From contig CAMJDL010000029.1 of NCBI GenBank assembly GCA_946404405.1, positions 1 through 40,696 of the forward strand: DNA of 40,696 bases. The letters are read 5' to 3'. Below the pieces are notes generated by a model. That model had not been told where the DNA came from, searched no databases, and saw nothing but the letters and a program-made list of their open reading frames with translations. A program made the translations under genes and the position numbers. This document shows, one piece after another, positions 17,020 to 24,913 of the stretch (positions within the stretch are counted from its first letter, which is position 1; the number at the start of each line of letters is the position of its first letter). Origin of the DNA: an uncultured Prevotella sp. (GTDB lineage Bacteria > Bacteroidota > Bacteroidia > Bacteroidales > Bacteroidaceae).

Positions 17020-18141
17020 ATGACAATAATGAGAACAAAAAGAATGATGCTGGCCGCGATGCTTGCGGCCATTTGCTGTACGCAGGTAGCAGCACAGGGA
17101 CGTCCGACTGTGAATAAGGACAACAGCGTGAGTTTCAGTTTGAGAGGTCCAGAGGCGCAGAAGGTACAGGTGGACCTTGGTGGCACGAAGTACGACATGC
17201 AGAAAGGTGAAGGTGGTGTGTGGACCGTAACCACGAAGCCACAGGTGCCGGGATTCCACTACTATTCGCTGATTATCGACGGTGTGTCGGTAGCCGATCC
17301 TGCCAGTCCGTCGTTCTACGGCTGCAGCCGCTGGTCGAGTGCTATCGAGATTCCAGAGGTGGGTATGGACGACTTCGAGGTGCAGGCCGTCAAGCATGGC
17401 GAGGTACGCACGGTCTATTATTACTCGAACGTCGAAAATGCATGGCGTCCATTGATGATATACACACCTGCCAACTACGATGCGGTGAAGGCTCCCCTTC
17501 CTGTGGTTTATATCCAACATGGTGGTGGTGAGGACCATCGCGGATGGATGGAGCAGGGACGTACGGCACAGATTATGGATAACCTGATAGCTAAGGGCAA
17601 GGCAAGACCGATGGTGATTGTGAGTTCGAACAGTAACGTCCGCTCACGCAACGGTGGTTTTGGTGGCGGCTACAGTTGGGAAGGCATGCAGACTTTCCGT
17701 AAAGAGCTGTTGGAGAATATCATTCCGTTCGTAGAGAAGAACTATAAGGTGAGGAAAGACCATAAGGGCCGTGCCATGTGTGGACTGTCGATGGGTGGCG
17801 GTCAGTCGTTCTATATCGGTCTGCGCGATCCAGAGGTGTTTGCCAACGTTGGCGTGTTCTCTACGGGCATGTTCGGCGGCATTCGTGGCGCATCGAACTT
17901 CGATTTGGAGAAGGAGGTTCCTGGTATCCTGACAGACACGCATACGTTCAACAAGAACTTCGACGTATTCTTCATGACATGCGGTGAGCAGGACCCACGC
18001 ATCGAATATACCCGCAATATCGTGAAACAGATGCGCAACAAGAACGTCAACGTACGTTTCAACTCCTACCCCGGTGACCACGAATGGCAGGTGTGGCGTA
18101 AGTCGCTGCACGAATTCGTACAGTATCTGTTTAAGAATTGA
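17020..18141 (+). CDS. Secreted CE1-type esterase (acetylxylan/feruloyl-esterase-like, 373 aa)
   Basis: A signal peptide (MRTKRMMLAAM...QVAAQG) is followed by a CBM48/early-set immunoglobulin-like domain (about residues 25-105) and an alpha/beta-hydrolase domain of the carbohydrate esterase family 1 (esterase D) type. Visible motifs are YIQHGGGED (oxyanion region), the nucleophile elbow GLSMGGG, a late Asp region around TCGEQDPR, and the catalytic His in PGDHEWQVW. This architecture removes acetyl or feruloyl groups from xylan or pectin in the periplasm or outside. It faces the uronate operon across a shared terminator, which fits plant-polysaccharide breakdown. Start chosen at ATG 17020; ATG 17029 gives a cleaner signal peptide and is equally likely. 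The exact acyl substrate cannot be read. Confidence 0.8.
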   Translation: MTIMRTKRMMLAAMLAAICCTQVAAQGRPTVNKDNSVSFSLRGPEAQKVQVDLGGTKYDMQKGEGGVWTVTTKPQVPGFHYYSLIIDGVSVADPASPSFYGCSRWSSAIEIPEVGMDDFEVQAVKHGEVRTVYYYSNVENAWRPLMIYTPANYDAVKAPLPVVYIQHGGGEDHRGWMEQGRTAQIMDNLIAKGKARPMVIVSSNSNVRSRNGGFGGGYSWEGMQTFRKELLENIIPFVEKNYKVRKDHKGRAMCGLSMGGGQSFYIGLRDPEVFANVGVFSTGMFGGIRGASNFDLEKEVPGILTDTHTFNKNFDVFFMTCGEQDPRIEYTRNIVKQMRNKNVNVRFNSYPGDHEWQVWRKSLHEFVQYLFKN

Positions 18142-18150
18142 AATAACAAG

Positions 18151-18187
18151 CAACCCGCCAACAACAATGTTGACGGGTTGTTCTTTT
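18151..18187. terminator. Terminator between esterase and transporter genes
   Basis: CAACCCGCCAACA (18151-18163) pairs with TGTTGACGGGTTG (18168-18180) with one C/A mismatch and a 4-nt loop, then TTCTTTTT on the plus strand. It ends the esterase transcript and may also stop the convergent transporter operon. Confidence 0.75.
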
Positions 18188-18205
18188 TATCATCATTATA
18201 AAGGA

Positions 18206-19663
18206 TTAGTCCTCGAGTTCGATGGGTTTGTACTTTGGTACAAGGGCCTTCATGATGCACCAGCCAATGAGGTAGGCTACGGCACAGATGCAGAAAACTA
18301 CCATGTAGGCAGCGGGCTTACCCTCGAAGCCGAAGAACGAGAAGGCTGCGCCTTGATCGGCTGCCCAATCGAAGAACTTACCAGAGCCGAGGTTGATGGA
18401 CATAGAGCCGATACCGCCAGCCATGGTGCCCAGACCTACAATTGTACCAATGGTTGACTTGGGGAACATGTCGCCAATGGTAGAGAAGAGGTTGGCAGAC
18501 CAAGCCTGGTGACCAGCACCGAGGAGACCGATGAGGATGGCGGGCCACCAAGCGCTGTAGGCTCCCATGGGCTGAGCAAACAGACCCAGAACGGGGAAGC
18601 AGGCGAAGATAAACATGGCACGCATGCGACCCAGATAGGGATTCATGCCCTTCTTGTCGACGAAATAGGTAGGCAGATAGCCACCACCAATAGACAGAAT
18701 GGTCACGATAGCATAGAGTGTGAAAATAAGGGCGATACCCATAGCAGAGTCGGAGGTGTAGCCATACTGGTCGCTGAAGTAAGCGGGAGCCCAGAACAGG
18801 AAGAACCACCACACACCATCAGTCATGAACTTACCCACGAGGAACGACCACGTTTGCTTGTAGGTGAAGCACTTGAAGAACGGGATGGTCTTCTCCTCCT
18901 TCTGATTGTCGCGATTCTGCGACTCGGCAATGTCGTTGTCCTGCTCGATGTAGTTGAGCTCAGCCTGATTGACACGCGGATTCTTGGCGGGTTTGTCGTA
19001 GAGCCAAGTCCACAGGCCCATCCAGATGAAACCTAAGGCACCGATGATGATGAAGGCCATCTCCCAACCCCAGGCACGTGCCAAGAGGGGAATAGTGGCA
19101 GGCGCAGCCAGTGCACCCACAGAGGCACCGCTATTGAAGATAGAGGTAGAGAAGGCACGGTCCTTCTTAGGGAAGTACTCGGCAGTAGCCTTAATGGCGG
19201 CAGGGAAGTTACCAGCCTCACCGACAGCGAGGATCAGACGACAAGAGAGGAAGAGCCATACAGAGATGGTGGCAATAGCCACAGCAGCATCGGAGCCAGC
19301 CTGTACCATGCGCAGTGCCTCAAGGTTGTCGTAGCCCTCGACGGTCATAGCCACCCAGCCGCAACCAGCGTGGAGCACGGCACCCAGCGACCATACGAAG
19401 ATGGCGATGAGGTAGCCCTTCTTGGTGCCCATCCAGTCGATGAACTTACCAGCGAAGAGGTTGGCGATAGCATAGAACAGCGAGAACATACCGGTGATGG
19501 TACCGTAGTCGCCATCGGTCCAGTGGAATTCAGGAGCAATAAAGTCCTTCCAGGTTAGTGACAGGACCTGACGGTCCATGTAGTTAATGGTGGTTGCCAG
19601 GAAGAGCAACGCACAGATGACCCAACGGAAATTGGACATCTTTGTAGTTTGAACTGCAGACAT
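18206..19663 (-). CDS. exuT: MFS hexuronate transporter, ExuT-like (485 aa)
   Basis: A major facilitator with about 12 membrane helices of the anion:cation symporter family. The start FRWVICALLFLATTINYMDRQVLS is the family hallmark (helix 1 with INYMDR), and the helix 4-5 region EAGNFPAAIKATAEYFPKK fits ExuT/GudP relatives that carry galacturonate, glucuronate or aldarates with protons. Third gene of the minus-strand kdu-like operon, 47 nt after kduI. It most likely imports uronates or unsaturated uronate products feeding KduI chemistry. An octamer repeat array occupies the gap before its start codon. The substrate is inferred from the neighbour; the family is clear. Confidence 0.8.
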   Translation of the reverse strand: MSAVQTTKMSNFRWVICALLFLATTINYMDRQVLSLTWKDFIAPEFHWTDGDYGTITGMFSLFYAIANLFAGKFIDWMGTKKGYLIAIFVWSLGAVLHAGCGWVAMTVEGYDNLEALRMVQAGSDAAVAIATISVWLFLSCRLILAVGEAGNFPAAIKATAEYFPKKDRAFSTSIFNSGASVGALAAPATIPLLARAWGWEMAFIIIGALGFIWMGLWTWLYDKPAKNPRVNQAELNYIEQDNDIAESQNRDNQKEEKTIPFFKCFTYKQTWSFLVGKFMTDGVWWFFLFWAPAYFSDQYGYTSDSAMGIALIFTLYAIVTILSIGGGYLPTYFVDKKGMNPYLGRMRAMFIFACFPVLGLFAQPMGAYSAWWPAILIGLLGAGHQAWSANLFSTIGDMFPKSTIGTIVGLGTMAGGIGSMSINLGSGKFFDWAADQGAAFSFFGFEGKPAAYMVVFCICAVAYLIGWCIMKALVPKYKPIELED

Positions 19664-19672
19664 AATTTTATT

Positions 19673-19712
19673 TTTCGTTATTTCGTTATTTCGGTATTTC
19701 GAGATTTCGATT
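19673..19712. repeat. Octamer array (five TTTCGNNN units) upstream of exuT
   Basis: Units are TTTCGTTA, TTTCGTTA, TTTCGGTA, TTTCGAGA and TTTCGATT. The array starts 10 nt upstream of the exuT start codon and reaches the stop codon of kduI. Confidence 0.8.
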
Positions 19713-20697
19713 ATTTAAGGTCGATGACGGGGATTTCGTCCTTATCGTTATAGTTCAGGTTCTCGCCAGCCATACCCCAGATGAAGGTATAGTAATAGGT
19801 AGCAGAAGCGCAGTGGATGCTCCACTCAGGCGACATGATGGCCTGCTCATTGTGCAACCATACGACACGGCTCTCCTGAGGCTGCCCCATGATGTGGCTG
19901 ACGGTCTGCTTCTCGGGCATATTGAAGTAGTAGTAGGCCTCAATACGGCGACCGTGGGTGTGAGGCGGCATCGTGTTCCATACAGAGCCCTCCTGCAACT
20001 GGGTGAGACCCATCTGCAACTGGCAGGGGCCTTCCTCAAGGACGGTATTGACAATGAGTTGGTTGATGGTACGCAGATTGCTCTCAGCCTTTGAACCCAG
20101 AGGTTTTTCTTTGGTACCCACGATTTTAGCCTTCAGACTCTGCGTCTTACCGTTCTTACGACCGTCGAGGGTTATCCACTGTGTCTTGTAGTGATGATGG
20201 GCCGTAGCGGAGTTGAGGTAGAACTTGGCAGGCTTCGAGGCGTCCTTAGAGCGGAAGATGACCTCCTTGTTGGAGTCGATGTCCTCTCCCTTCTTGTCCT
20301 TACCCAGCCAGCCACGTCCGATGTAGAGGGCCTCGCTGTAGCCGAGGGGGTATTCCACACCATCGACGATGACCACGCCGTCGCCACCGGTATTGATGAC
20401 GCCCAACTCGCGGTTGCGCATAAAATAGTCGGCACGCAACTGTGGATGCGTCTCCAGTTTCAAGTCCTTTGTCACAGGCATGGCACCACCGTAGATGAAA
20501 CGGTCGTACATGGAATAGGTGAGGTTGATCTCGTCGGCTACCATCACCTTCTCCATGACAAAGCGCTCACGAAGGGTCTTTGTGTCGTAGTGCTTGACGT
20601 CCTCAGGATGACAGGCCGTCTGGAAGTTCACTTTTTGCTGGCCAAAGCCAGTGGTCATTGTGCTCATAAGCAGTAAAGTTAAAAGAGATTTTTTCAT
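19711..20697 (-). CDS. kduI: 5-dehydro-4-deoxy-D-glucuronate isomerase with an apparent signal peptide (328 aa)
   Basis: KduI interconverts 5-dehydro-4-deoxy-D-glucuronate and 3-deoxy-D-glycero-2,5-hexodiulosonate in breakdown of unsaturated uronates. The cupin metal site is visible: [16 protein letters not shown] supplies two His and one Glu, and [20 protein letters not shown] the last His. [14 protein letters not shown] is also typical. Two features are odd. The N-terminus [21 protein letters not shown] looks like a cleavable signal peptide, and the protein is about 50 aa longer than the usual ~278 aa, with inserts near [13 protein letters not shown] and [11 protein letters not shown] start at ATG 20697 because the longer ORF (to 20829) runs back into the upstream gene. 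Second gene of the operon. Confidence 0.85.
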   Translation of the reverse strand: MKKSLLTLLLMSTMTTGFGQQKVNFQTACHPEDVKHYDTKTLRERFVMEKVMVADEINLTYSMYDRFIYGGAMPVTKDLKLETHPQLRADYFMRNRELGVINTGGDGVVIVDGVEYPLGYSEALYIGRGWLGKDKKGEDIDSNKEVIFRSKDASKPAKFYLNSATAHHHYKTQWITLDGRKNGKTQSLKAKIVGTKEKPLGSKAESNLRTINQLIVNTVLEEGPCQLQMGLTQLQEGSVWNTMPPHTHGRRIEAYYYFNMPEKQTVSHIMGQPQESRVVWLHNEQAIMSPEWSIHCASATYYYTFIWGMAGENLNYNDKDEIPVIDLK

Positions 20698-20708
20698 ATT
20701 TAATTTAT

Positions 20709-20740
20709 TTTTCGTTATTTCGACATTTCGATATTTCGAG
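20709..20740. repeat. Octamer array (four units) upstream of kduI
   Basis: TTTCGTTA, TTTCGACA, TTTCGATA and TTTCGAGG, starting 12 nt upstream of the kduI start codon and directly abutting the hairpin at 20741-20759. Confidence 0.75.
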
Positions 20741-20759
20741 GATTGCGATGGAATCGCAA
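20741..20759. repeat. Stem-GGA-stem palindrome (8-bp stem)
   Basis: ATTGCGAT-GGA-ATCGCAAT, followed by GTAAGAGACGGG. It matches the palindromes at 22752-22770 and 23604-23622 in form (8-bp stem, GGA loop, GTA.AAGG-like downstream block) but with a different stem sequence. It is intergenic, between kduI and the permease gene. Confidence 0.7.
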
Positions 20760-20773
20760 TGTAAGAGACGGGA

Positions 20774-22138
20774 CTAGGCGGCCTTGTTCTCCTTCTGGAT
20801 ACGCATGCGGTTCCATACCACCATACCAATGGTGATGAGGGTCAGGATACCTGCACCAATCCATTTCAGATAGGCTACACACTTGAAGATGACCCAACCG
20901 AAGAGTGACGAGGCGAAGTCAAGGGCACCACCTTCAAAACCTGCGGGGATGTCGGCAGCCTTGTCGCCCGTCTGTTCGAAAACGGTATGCGCAGCCTGCG
21001 TGAAGGCAGCAGCCATATCGGTGACGAAATAGAGACCTACGGCGAGGGCTACGAGACCGATGATGAAGGTCTTGACGACATTACCCTTGGTGAAGGGCAG
21101 TACCATGGGGAAAAGGTAGAACATACCAGCCAGCGAAGCCAGGGGCAGGAACTGATTGCCAGGCAGCACAACGGCGAGACCGAGTGCTACGGGAATGAGC
21201 AACAGCGATACGACAAGCGTTGTGGGATGACCAATGACAACGGCAGGTGACATACCAATGTACACCTTCTTGCCGTTGAACTTCTGCTTCACCACTTCCT
21301 GCGTCTTCTCAGCGATGGGTTTCAAACCTTCGATGAAGAGCGACGTGATACGAGGAATGAGTTCCATGACGGCACCCATCGTGACACCGAGGAACAGCAC
21401 CTTCTTGATGTCGAGCTGAGCCAGCGCACCAATCAGGGCACCCACGATGACACCCAGAATAAGCGGTTCACCCATAACGCCAAACTTCTTCTTCATACCC
21501 TCGGCATCGATGTTCAACTTATCGAATCCTGGAATCTTATCGAGCGCCTTACCAATAATGAGGGCAAAAGGCACGAAACTCTGACAGAAGGGCTGGGGAA
21601 TGGAGATGCCCTGCCACTCAGGATAGTACTCCTGGAACTTATCGGCAGTGAGGTCGGCCATAACCAGCGTGATGATATAGCAGACGATGGCTGCAAAATA
21701 GCCCCAAGCCAGCGACTGGTCCATGACGAAATAAGCCACAGCACCAATGAAGGCGAAGTGCCAGTAGTTCCACAGGTCGATATTGACCGTACGTGTGCAG
21801 CCCGTGATGAGCAACAGGAAGTTGACACCCAGACAGATGGGGATAATCAGGGCACCGACAGCGGTATTGTAAGCCACAGCAGCTGCTGCGGGCCAGCCCA
21901 TGTCGAACACCTTGAGTTGGAGGTCGTAAAGCTGGGAAATGTCAGACAGCGGTCCGCCGAAGTTGGTGGTCAGCAGGGCAGTAACAATGCCCAAGCCCAC
22001 AAAACCGACGCCTACGTAGAGGCCCGACTTGAGGGAACGACCGAATTTGAGGCCTATACACAGGCCGATAATGGTAAACAGGATGGGCATCATGACCGAT
22101 GCACCCAAGCTGATAATGTAACTAAAGACTTGTTCCAT
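20774..22138 (-). CDS. PTS galactitol-type IIC permease, GatC-like (454 aa)
   Basis: A hydrophobic protein with about 10-12 helices, resembling the membrane (IIC) component of galactitol-family phosphotransferase systems: an [17 protein letters not shown] start, [22 protein letters not shown], a conserved polar loop around [19 protein letters not shown], and a late [16 protein letters not shown] segment. No IIA, IIB, EI or HPr gene is in the window, and Bacteroidales generally lack a sugar PTS, so it probably works as a phosphorylation-independent permease, perhaps for a uronate, a deoxy-sugar acid or a polyol. It is the first gene of the operon with kduI and the ExuT-like gene, behind a TATCTTTG promoter. 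Confidence 0.8.
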   Translation of the reverse strand: MEQVFSYIISLGASVMMPILFTIIGLCIGLKFGRSLKSGLYVGVGFVGLGIVTALLTTNFGGPLSDISQLYDLQLKVFDMGWPAAAAVAYNTAVGALIIPICLGVNFLLLITGCTRTVNIDLWNYWHFAFIGAVAYFVMDQSLAWGYFAAIVCYIITLVMADLTADKFQEYYPEWQGISIPQPFCQSFVPFALIIGKALDKIPGFDKLNIDAEGMKKKFGVMGEPLILGVIVGALIGALAQLDIKKVLFLGVTMGAVMELIPRITSLFIEGLKPIAEKTQEVVKQKFNGKKVYIGMSPAVVIGHPTTLVVSLLLIPVALGLAVVLPGNQFLPLASLAGMFYLFPMVLPFTKGNVVKTFIIGLVALAVGLYFVTDMAAAFTQAAHTVFEQTGDKAADIPAGFEGGALDFASSLFGWVIFKCVAYLKWIGAGILTLITIGMVVWNRMRIQKENKAA

Positions 22139-22185
22139 TGTTTAAAATATCGATATTTATTTGTTTGTCTTAGCGTAATGCGCTG

Positions 22186-22193
22186 CAAAGATA
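22186..22193 (-). promoter_or_regulatory. -7 element of the permease-kduI-exuT operon
   Basis: TATCTTTG on the minus strand, about 48 nt before the permease start. No clear TTTG lies 20 nt upstream, because the terminator of the murF-alr unit occupies that position. An activator is therefore possible. Confidence 0.5.
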
Positions 22194-22227
22194 ATAAAAA
22201 ACAGCGAAAGACGAGCATCTTTCGCTG
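22193..22227 (-). terminator. Terminator of the murF-alr transcription unit
   Basis: CAGCGAAAGA (22202-22211) and TCTTTCGCTG (22218-22227) form a perfect 10-bp stem with a 6-nt loop. On the minus strand it is followed by TTTTTTATTA. It directly precedes the -7 box of the next operon. Confidence 0.8.
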
Positions 22228-22253
22228 ATTTTTGTTACTAAAACGTTATCGTG

Positions 22254-22320
22254 GGGGTGCCGATGGCAAAACCAGCGACTACAATTTCGGGCGTCGATGA
22301 CAAAACCAGCGACAACAGTT
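22254..22320. repeat. Two 34-bp direct repeats resembling decayed GG-TTTT-CC palindromes
   Basis: CGATGGCAAAACCAGCGAC (from 22261) and CGATGACAAAACCAGCGAC (from 22295) are 34 bp apart with similar flanks. On the minus strand each reads GTCGCTGG-TTTTG-(C/T)CATCG, an imperfect version of the palindrome found inside neighbouring genes. The second copy abuts the stop codon of the murF-alr gene. Confidence 0.6.
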
Positions 22321-24913
22321 AGTCTTGGAAATAGACCTTTTTGACGCGGTTCGAGACGCTGGTAAGGACTTCGTAGGGAATGGTCTGGAGCACATCGCTC
22401 AGGACTGAGGCAGGCAGATGCTCACCAAATATTTCGACCGTATCACCCTCGTGAACATCAGGAATGTCCGTCACGTCAATCATTGCCACATCCATGCAGA
22501 TATTGCCAACATAGGGTGCCTTCTGGCCATTGACCAGACAGTAGCATGCGCCACGACCCAAATGGCGGTTCAAACCATCGGCATAACCGATAGGAATGGC
22601 AGCAATGAGGCTGTCACGCGAAAGAATGCCCTTGCGACTGTAGCCCACCGTTTCGTCCTTGGGGACGGCACGGAGCTGGAGTATCGTGGTCTTGAGGGTG
22701 GAGACGGGCTTTAGACCCGCAGCTGACGCGGCGGGCACAGCGGCAGGAGAGGCAGCGATGGAATCGCTGCGTACAAGGGAAGGGGCTGCTGCGCGAGGAT
22801 CGTAGCCATAGAGGCCAAGGCCAAGGCGGCACATATCGAGCTGACGCTCGGGGAAGTGCTGGATGGCGGCGCTATTGTCCATGTGGCGCAGAATCTTGTG
22901 CGAGAAGGCGGCCTGAAGTTTTTTGCTGGCGACGTCGAACTTCTGGAACTGCATGGTGGAGAAGTTATCGAAATCGTCGCTATCAGAACCAACAAAGTGC
23001 GAGAAGACGGAACGCGGAATGATGGCGTTCTGACTGCGGAGACGACGGATGACCTCGTCGATGTCCTTCTCAGGGTCGAAGCCCAGTCGGTGCATACCCG
23101 TATCCAGTTTAATATGTACGGGCCAGCCCGTAATACCCTGCTGTTCAGCGGCATGGATGAGGGCATCCATCAGTCGGAAGGAATACACCTCAGGCTCCAG
23201 GTCGTAGTCGAACATGGTCTTGAAGGCCGTCATCTCAGGGTTCATGATCATGATGTTCTGCGTGATGCCGTTGTGGCGCAGGGTGACACCCTCATCAGCG
23301 ACGGCCACAGCAAGGTAGTCGACACGGTGTTCCTGCAGCGTCTTGGCGACCTCAACGGCACCAGCTCCATAGGCATCGGCCTTAACCATGCATACCAGTT
23401 TGGTCTCTGGTTTCAAGAAAGAGCGGTAATAGTTGAGATTATCGACTACGGCATTGAGGTTGACTTCGAGGATGGTCTCATGCACCTTCTGCTCCAGTTG
23501 TTCGGTGATACGGTCAAAGCCAAAGGGACGCGCACCCTTGATGAGGATGACCTCGTCGTGGAGCGAGCGGAAAGTATCGCTATTGAGGAAAGCCTCGGTG
23601 GTGGCGAAAAAGGATTTTTCGCGTACAAGGAAGGAAGCGGCATGGGCGGTGATGCGGGGGCCAATGGCGATGAGCTTGGTGATACCACGCTTCATGCAGA
23701 GGGCGTTGACCTCGGCGTAGAGGTCGGCATCGGTCATGCCGCTTTGGAAGATGTCGCTGAGGATGAGGGTGAGACCCGCCGGAAAACCGGCGGGCACAGC
23801 GGCAGAAGCGGCGGGCATCGTGGCTGACGAGGCAGCGGCACGACGGGACATGAAGTCGAGGGCGATGTCGAGGGAGTTGATGTCGCTGTTGTATGAGTCG
23901 TTGATGAGCGTACAGCCGTGCTGGCCCTCCTTCACCTCCAAGCGCATGGCCACTGGTTCCAGCTGAGACATACGTTCAGCCAACTGTTCAGGGGTAACGC
24001 CTAAGTACAAAGCGACAGCAGCACAGGCAAACGAGCACTGTAAGGAGGCCTCGTCGAAGAAGGGAATTTCATAGCTGGCTCGCGTACCTTTATATATATA
24101 GGAGACACTAGCAGAACCAGTATCACTAGTAACACTAGAGATATACAGCGGTGCAGAGATATTCTCCCTACTCCACCCTATCTTCCCGCCCTTGAAACCA
24201 CTGCGACGGATACAACGCGACACAATATCGTCGTCACTGTTATAGGCGATGACCTTGGCACCATCGAAGAGGCGCATCTTCTCCATGCACTTCTCTTCCA
24301 TCGAGCGGAAGTTCTCCTGATGGGCCATACCCAAAGAGGTCAGTACCCCGATGGTAGGTTGGATGATGTCGCGCAGGGATTCCATCTCGCCCATCTGGCT
24401 GATACCTGCCTCAAAGAGGCCTACCTCAGTCTGTTCGTTCAGCAGCCATACCGAGAGGGGTACGCCAATCTGCGAGTTAAAGCTCTTGGGCGAACGCGTC
24501 ACCGAGAACTGAGGTGAGAGCAACTGGTAGAGCCACTCCTTTACCATCGTCTTACCATTCGAACCCGTAATACCGACAATGGGTATATCGAACTCATCAC
24601 GATGGCGTTCAGCCAAGCGTTGCAAGGCAGCCAAGGGCGAGGGCACGACCAGGAAGTTGGCATCCTCAACGGAAGACCCAGCGGCAAAACCGCTGGGAAC
24701 AGTGGTAACCACGAAGTTGCGGACACCACGACGGTAGAGGTCGGCAATATAGCGGTGGCCATCGTTGCGGGCTGTCTTCAAAGCAAAAAACAGTGTTTCC
24801 TCAGGGAAACAAAGGGAGCGGCTGTCTGTGAGCAGCCACCCTATCTGTGCATCGGCATTGCCGATACGTCGCGCTCCAATGAGCGTCGTAATTTTCTCGA
24901 TGTTGTAATTCAT
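22319..24913 (-). CDS. MurF-alanine racemase fusion (864 aa)
   Basis: This is the bifunctional enzyme typical of Bacteroidetes. The N-terminal part (about 1-475) is UDP-N-acetylmuramoyl-tripeptide--D-Ala-D-Ala ligase, with the ATP loop GITGSNGKTMVKEWL, then NDSYNSD and an ILIKGARPFGFDR end. The C-terminal part (about 478-864) is alanine racemase, with the PLP lysine in VCMVKADAYGAGA, the second-subunit Tyr in ETVGYSRKG, and LGLYGYDPR. Together they make D-Ala and add D-Ala-D-Ala to peptidoglycan precursor. The start overlaps the stop of the GSCFA gene by 4 nt (translational coupling). It carries three Ala/Pro-rich loops encoded by palindromic inserts: residues about 73-80, 359-380 and 715-733. 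None disrupts a catalytic motif. Confidence 0.95.
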   Translation of the reverse strand: MNYNIEKITTLIGARRIGNADAQIGWLLTDSRSLCFPEETLFFALKTARNDGHRYIADLYRRGVRNFVVTTVPSGFAAGSSVEDANFLVVPSPLAALQRLAERHRDEFDIPIVGITGSNGKTMVKEWLYQLLSPQFSVTRSPKSFNSQIGVPLSVWLLNEQTEVGLFEAGISQMGEMESLRDIIQPTIGVLTSLGMAHQENFRSMEEKCMEKMRLFDGAKVIAYNSDDDIVSRCIRRSGFKGGKIGWSRENISAPLYISSVTSDTGSASVSYIYKGTRASYEIPFFDEASLQCSFACAAVALYLGVTPEQLAERMSQLEPVAMRLEVKEGQHGCTLINDSYNSDINSLDIALDFMSRRAAASSATMPAASAAVPAGFPAGLTLILSDIFQSGMTDADLYAEVNALCMKRGITKLIAIGPRITAHAASFLVREKSFFATTEAFLNSDTFRSLHDEVILIKGARPFGFDRITEQLEQKVHETILEVNLNAVVDNLNYYRSFLKPETKLVCMVKADAYGAGAVEVAKTLQEHRVDYLAVAVADEGVTLRHNGITQNIMIMNPEMTAFKTMFDYDLEPEVYSFRLMDALIHAAEQQGITGWPVHIKLDTGMHRLGFDPEKDIDEVIRRLRSQNAIIPRSVFSHFVGSDSDDFDNFSTMQFQKFDVASKKLQAAFSHKILRHMDNSAAIQHFPERQLDMCRLGLGLYGYDPRAAAPSLVRSDSIAASPAAVPAASAAGLKPVSTLKTTILQLRAVPKDETVGYSRKGILSRDSLIAAIPIGYADGLNRHLGRGACYCLVNGQKAPYVGNICMDVAMIDVTDIPDVHEGDTVEIFGEHLPASVLSDVLQTIPYEVLTSVSNRVKKVYFQD
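22716..22770. repeat. Composite palindromic element, copy in alr (degenerate plus intact hairpin)
   Basis: The intact stem-GGA-stem part is GCAGCGAT-GGA-ATCGCTGC (22752-22770), followed by GTACAAGGGA. The degenerate part is CCCGC (22716-22720) pairing with GCGGG (22731-22735). The linker CACAGCGGCAGGAGAGG matches the linker of the other copies. It encodes an Ala-rich loop (IAASPAAVPAASAAG) between GLYGYDPR and the next strand of alanine racemase. Confidence 0.75.
23604..23622. repeat. Stem-GGA-stem palindrome in murF
   Basis: GCGAAAAA-GGA-TTTTTCGC followed by GTACAAGGAAGG. Same form as 22752-22770 and 20741-20759 with a third stem sequence; it encodes residues about 431-437 (VREKSFF). Confidence 0.6.
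23775..23838. repeat. In-frame palindromic element in murF (with duplicated tail)
   Basis: CCCGCCGG-AAAA-CCGGCGGG (23775-23794) followed by two versions of the tail (CGGGCACAGCGGCAGAAGCG and CGGGCATCGTGGCTGACGAG). It encodes AAASSATMPAASAAVPAGFP, a loop directly before the TLILSDI strand. Confidence 0.85.
24677..24697. repeat. In-frame palindromic element in murF, compensated stem
   Basis: CCCAGCGG-CAAAA-CCGCTGGG. Compared with the other copies two stem pairs differ (G-C to A-T and C-G to G-C), with both arms changed so pairing is kept. The flanks AGACCC and ACAGTGG are shared. It encodes TTVPSGFAAGSS. Confidence 0.8.

Noticed and set aside
18228..18243. TTGTAC/GTACAA hairpin near the end of exuT
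   Set aside because: It lies in ordinary coding sequence, with a different loop and no repeat flanks; probably chance.
20698..20829. N-terminal extension of KduI to 20829
   Set aside because: It would run through the octamer array and hairpin and into the permease gene; ATG 20697 begins a signal-peptide-like sequence.
22254..22320. CRISPR-like direct repeats
   Set aside because: There are only two units, 34 bp apart with no true spacer; they fit better as decayed palindromic elements.
19736..23966. Many long plus-strand open frames opposite kduI, the permease and murF-alr
   Set aside because: They are shadows produced by the codon usage of well-identified minus-strand genes.
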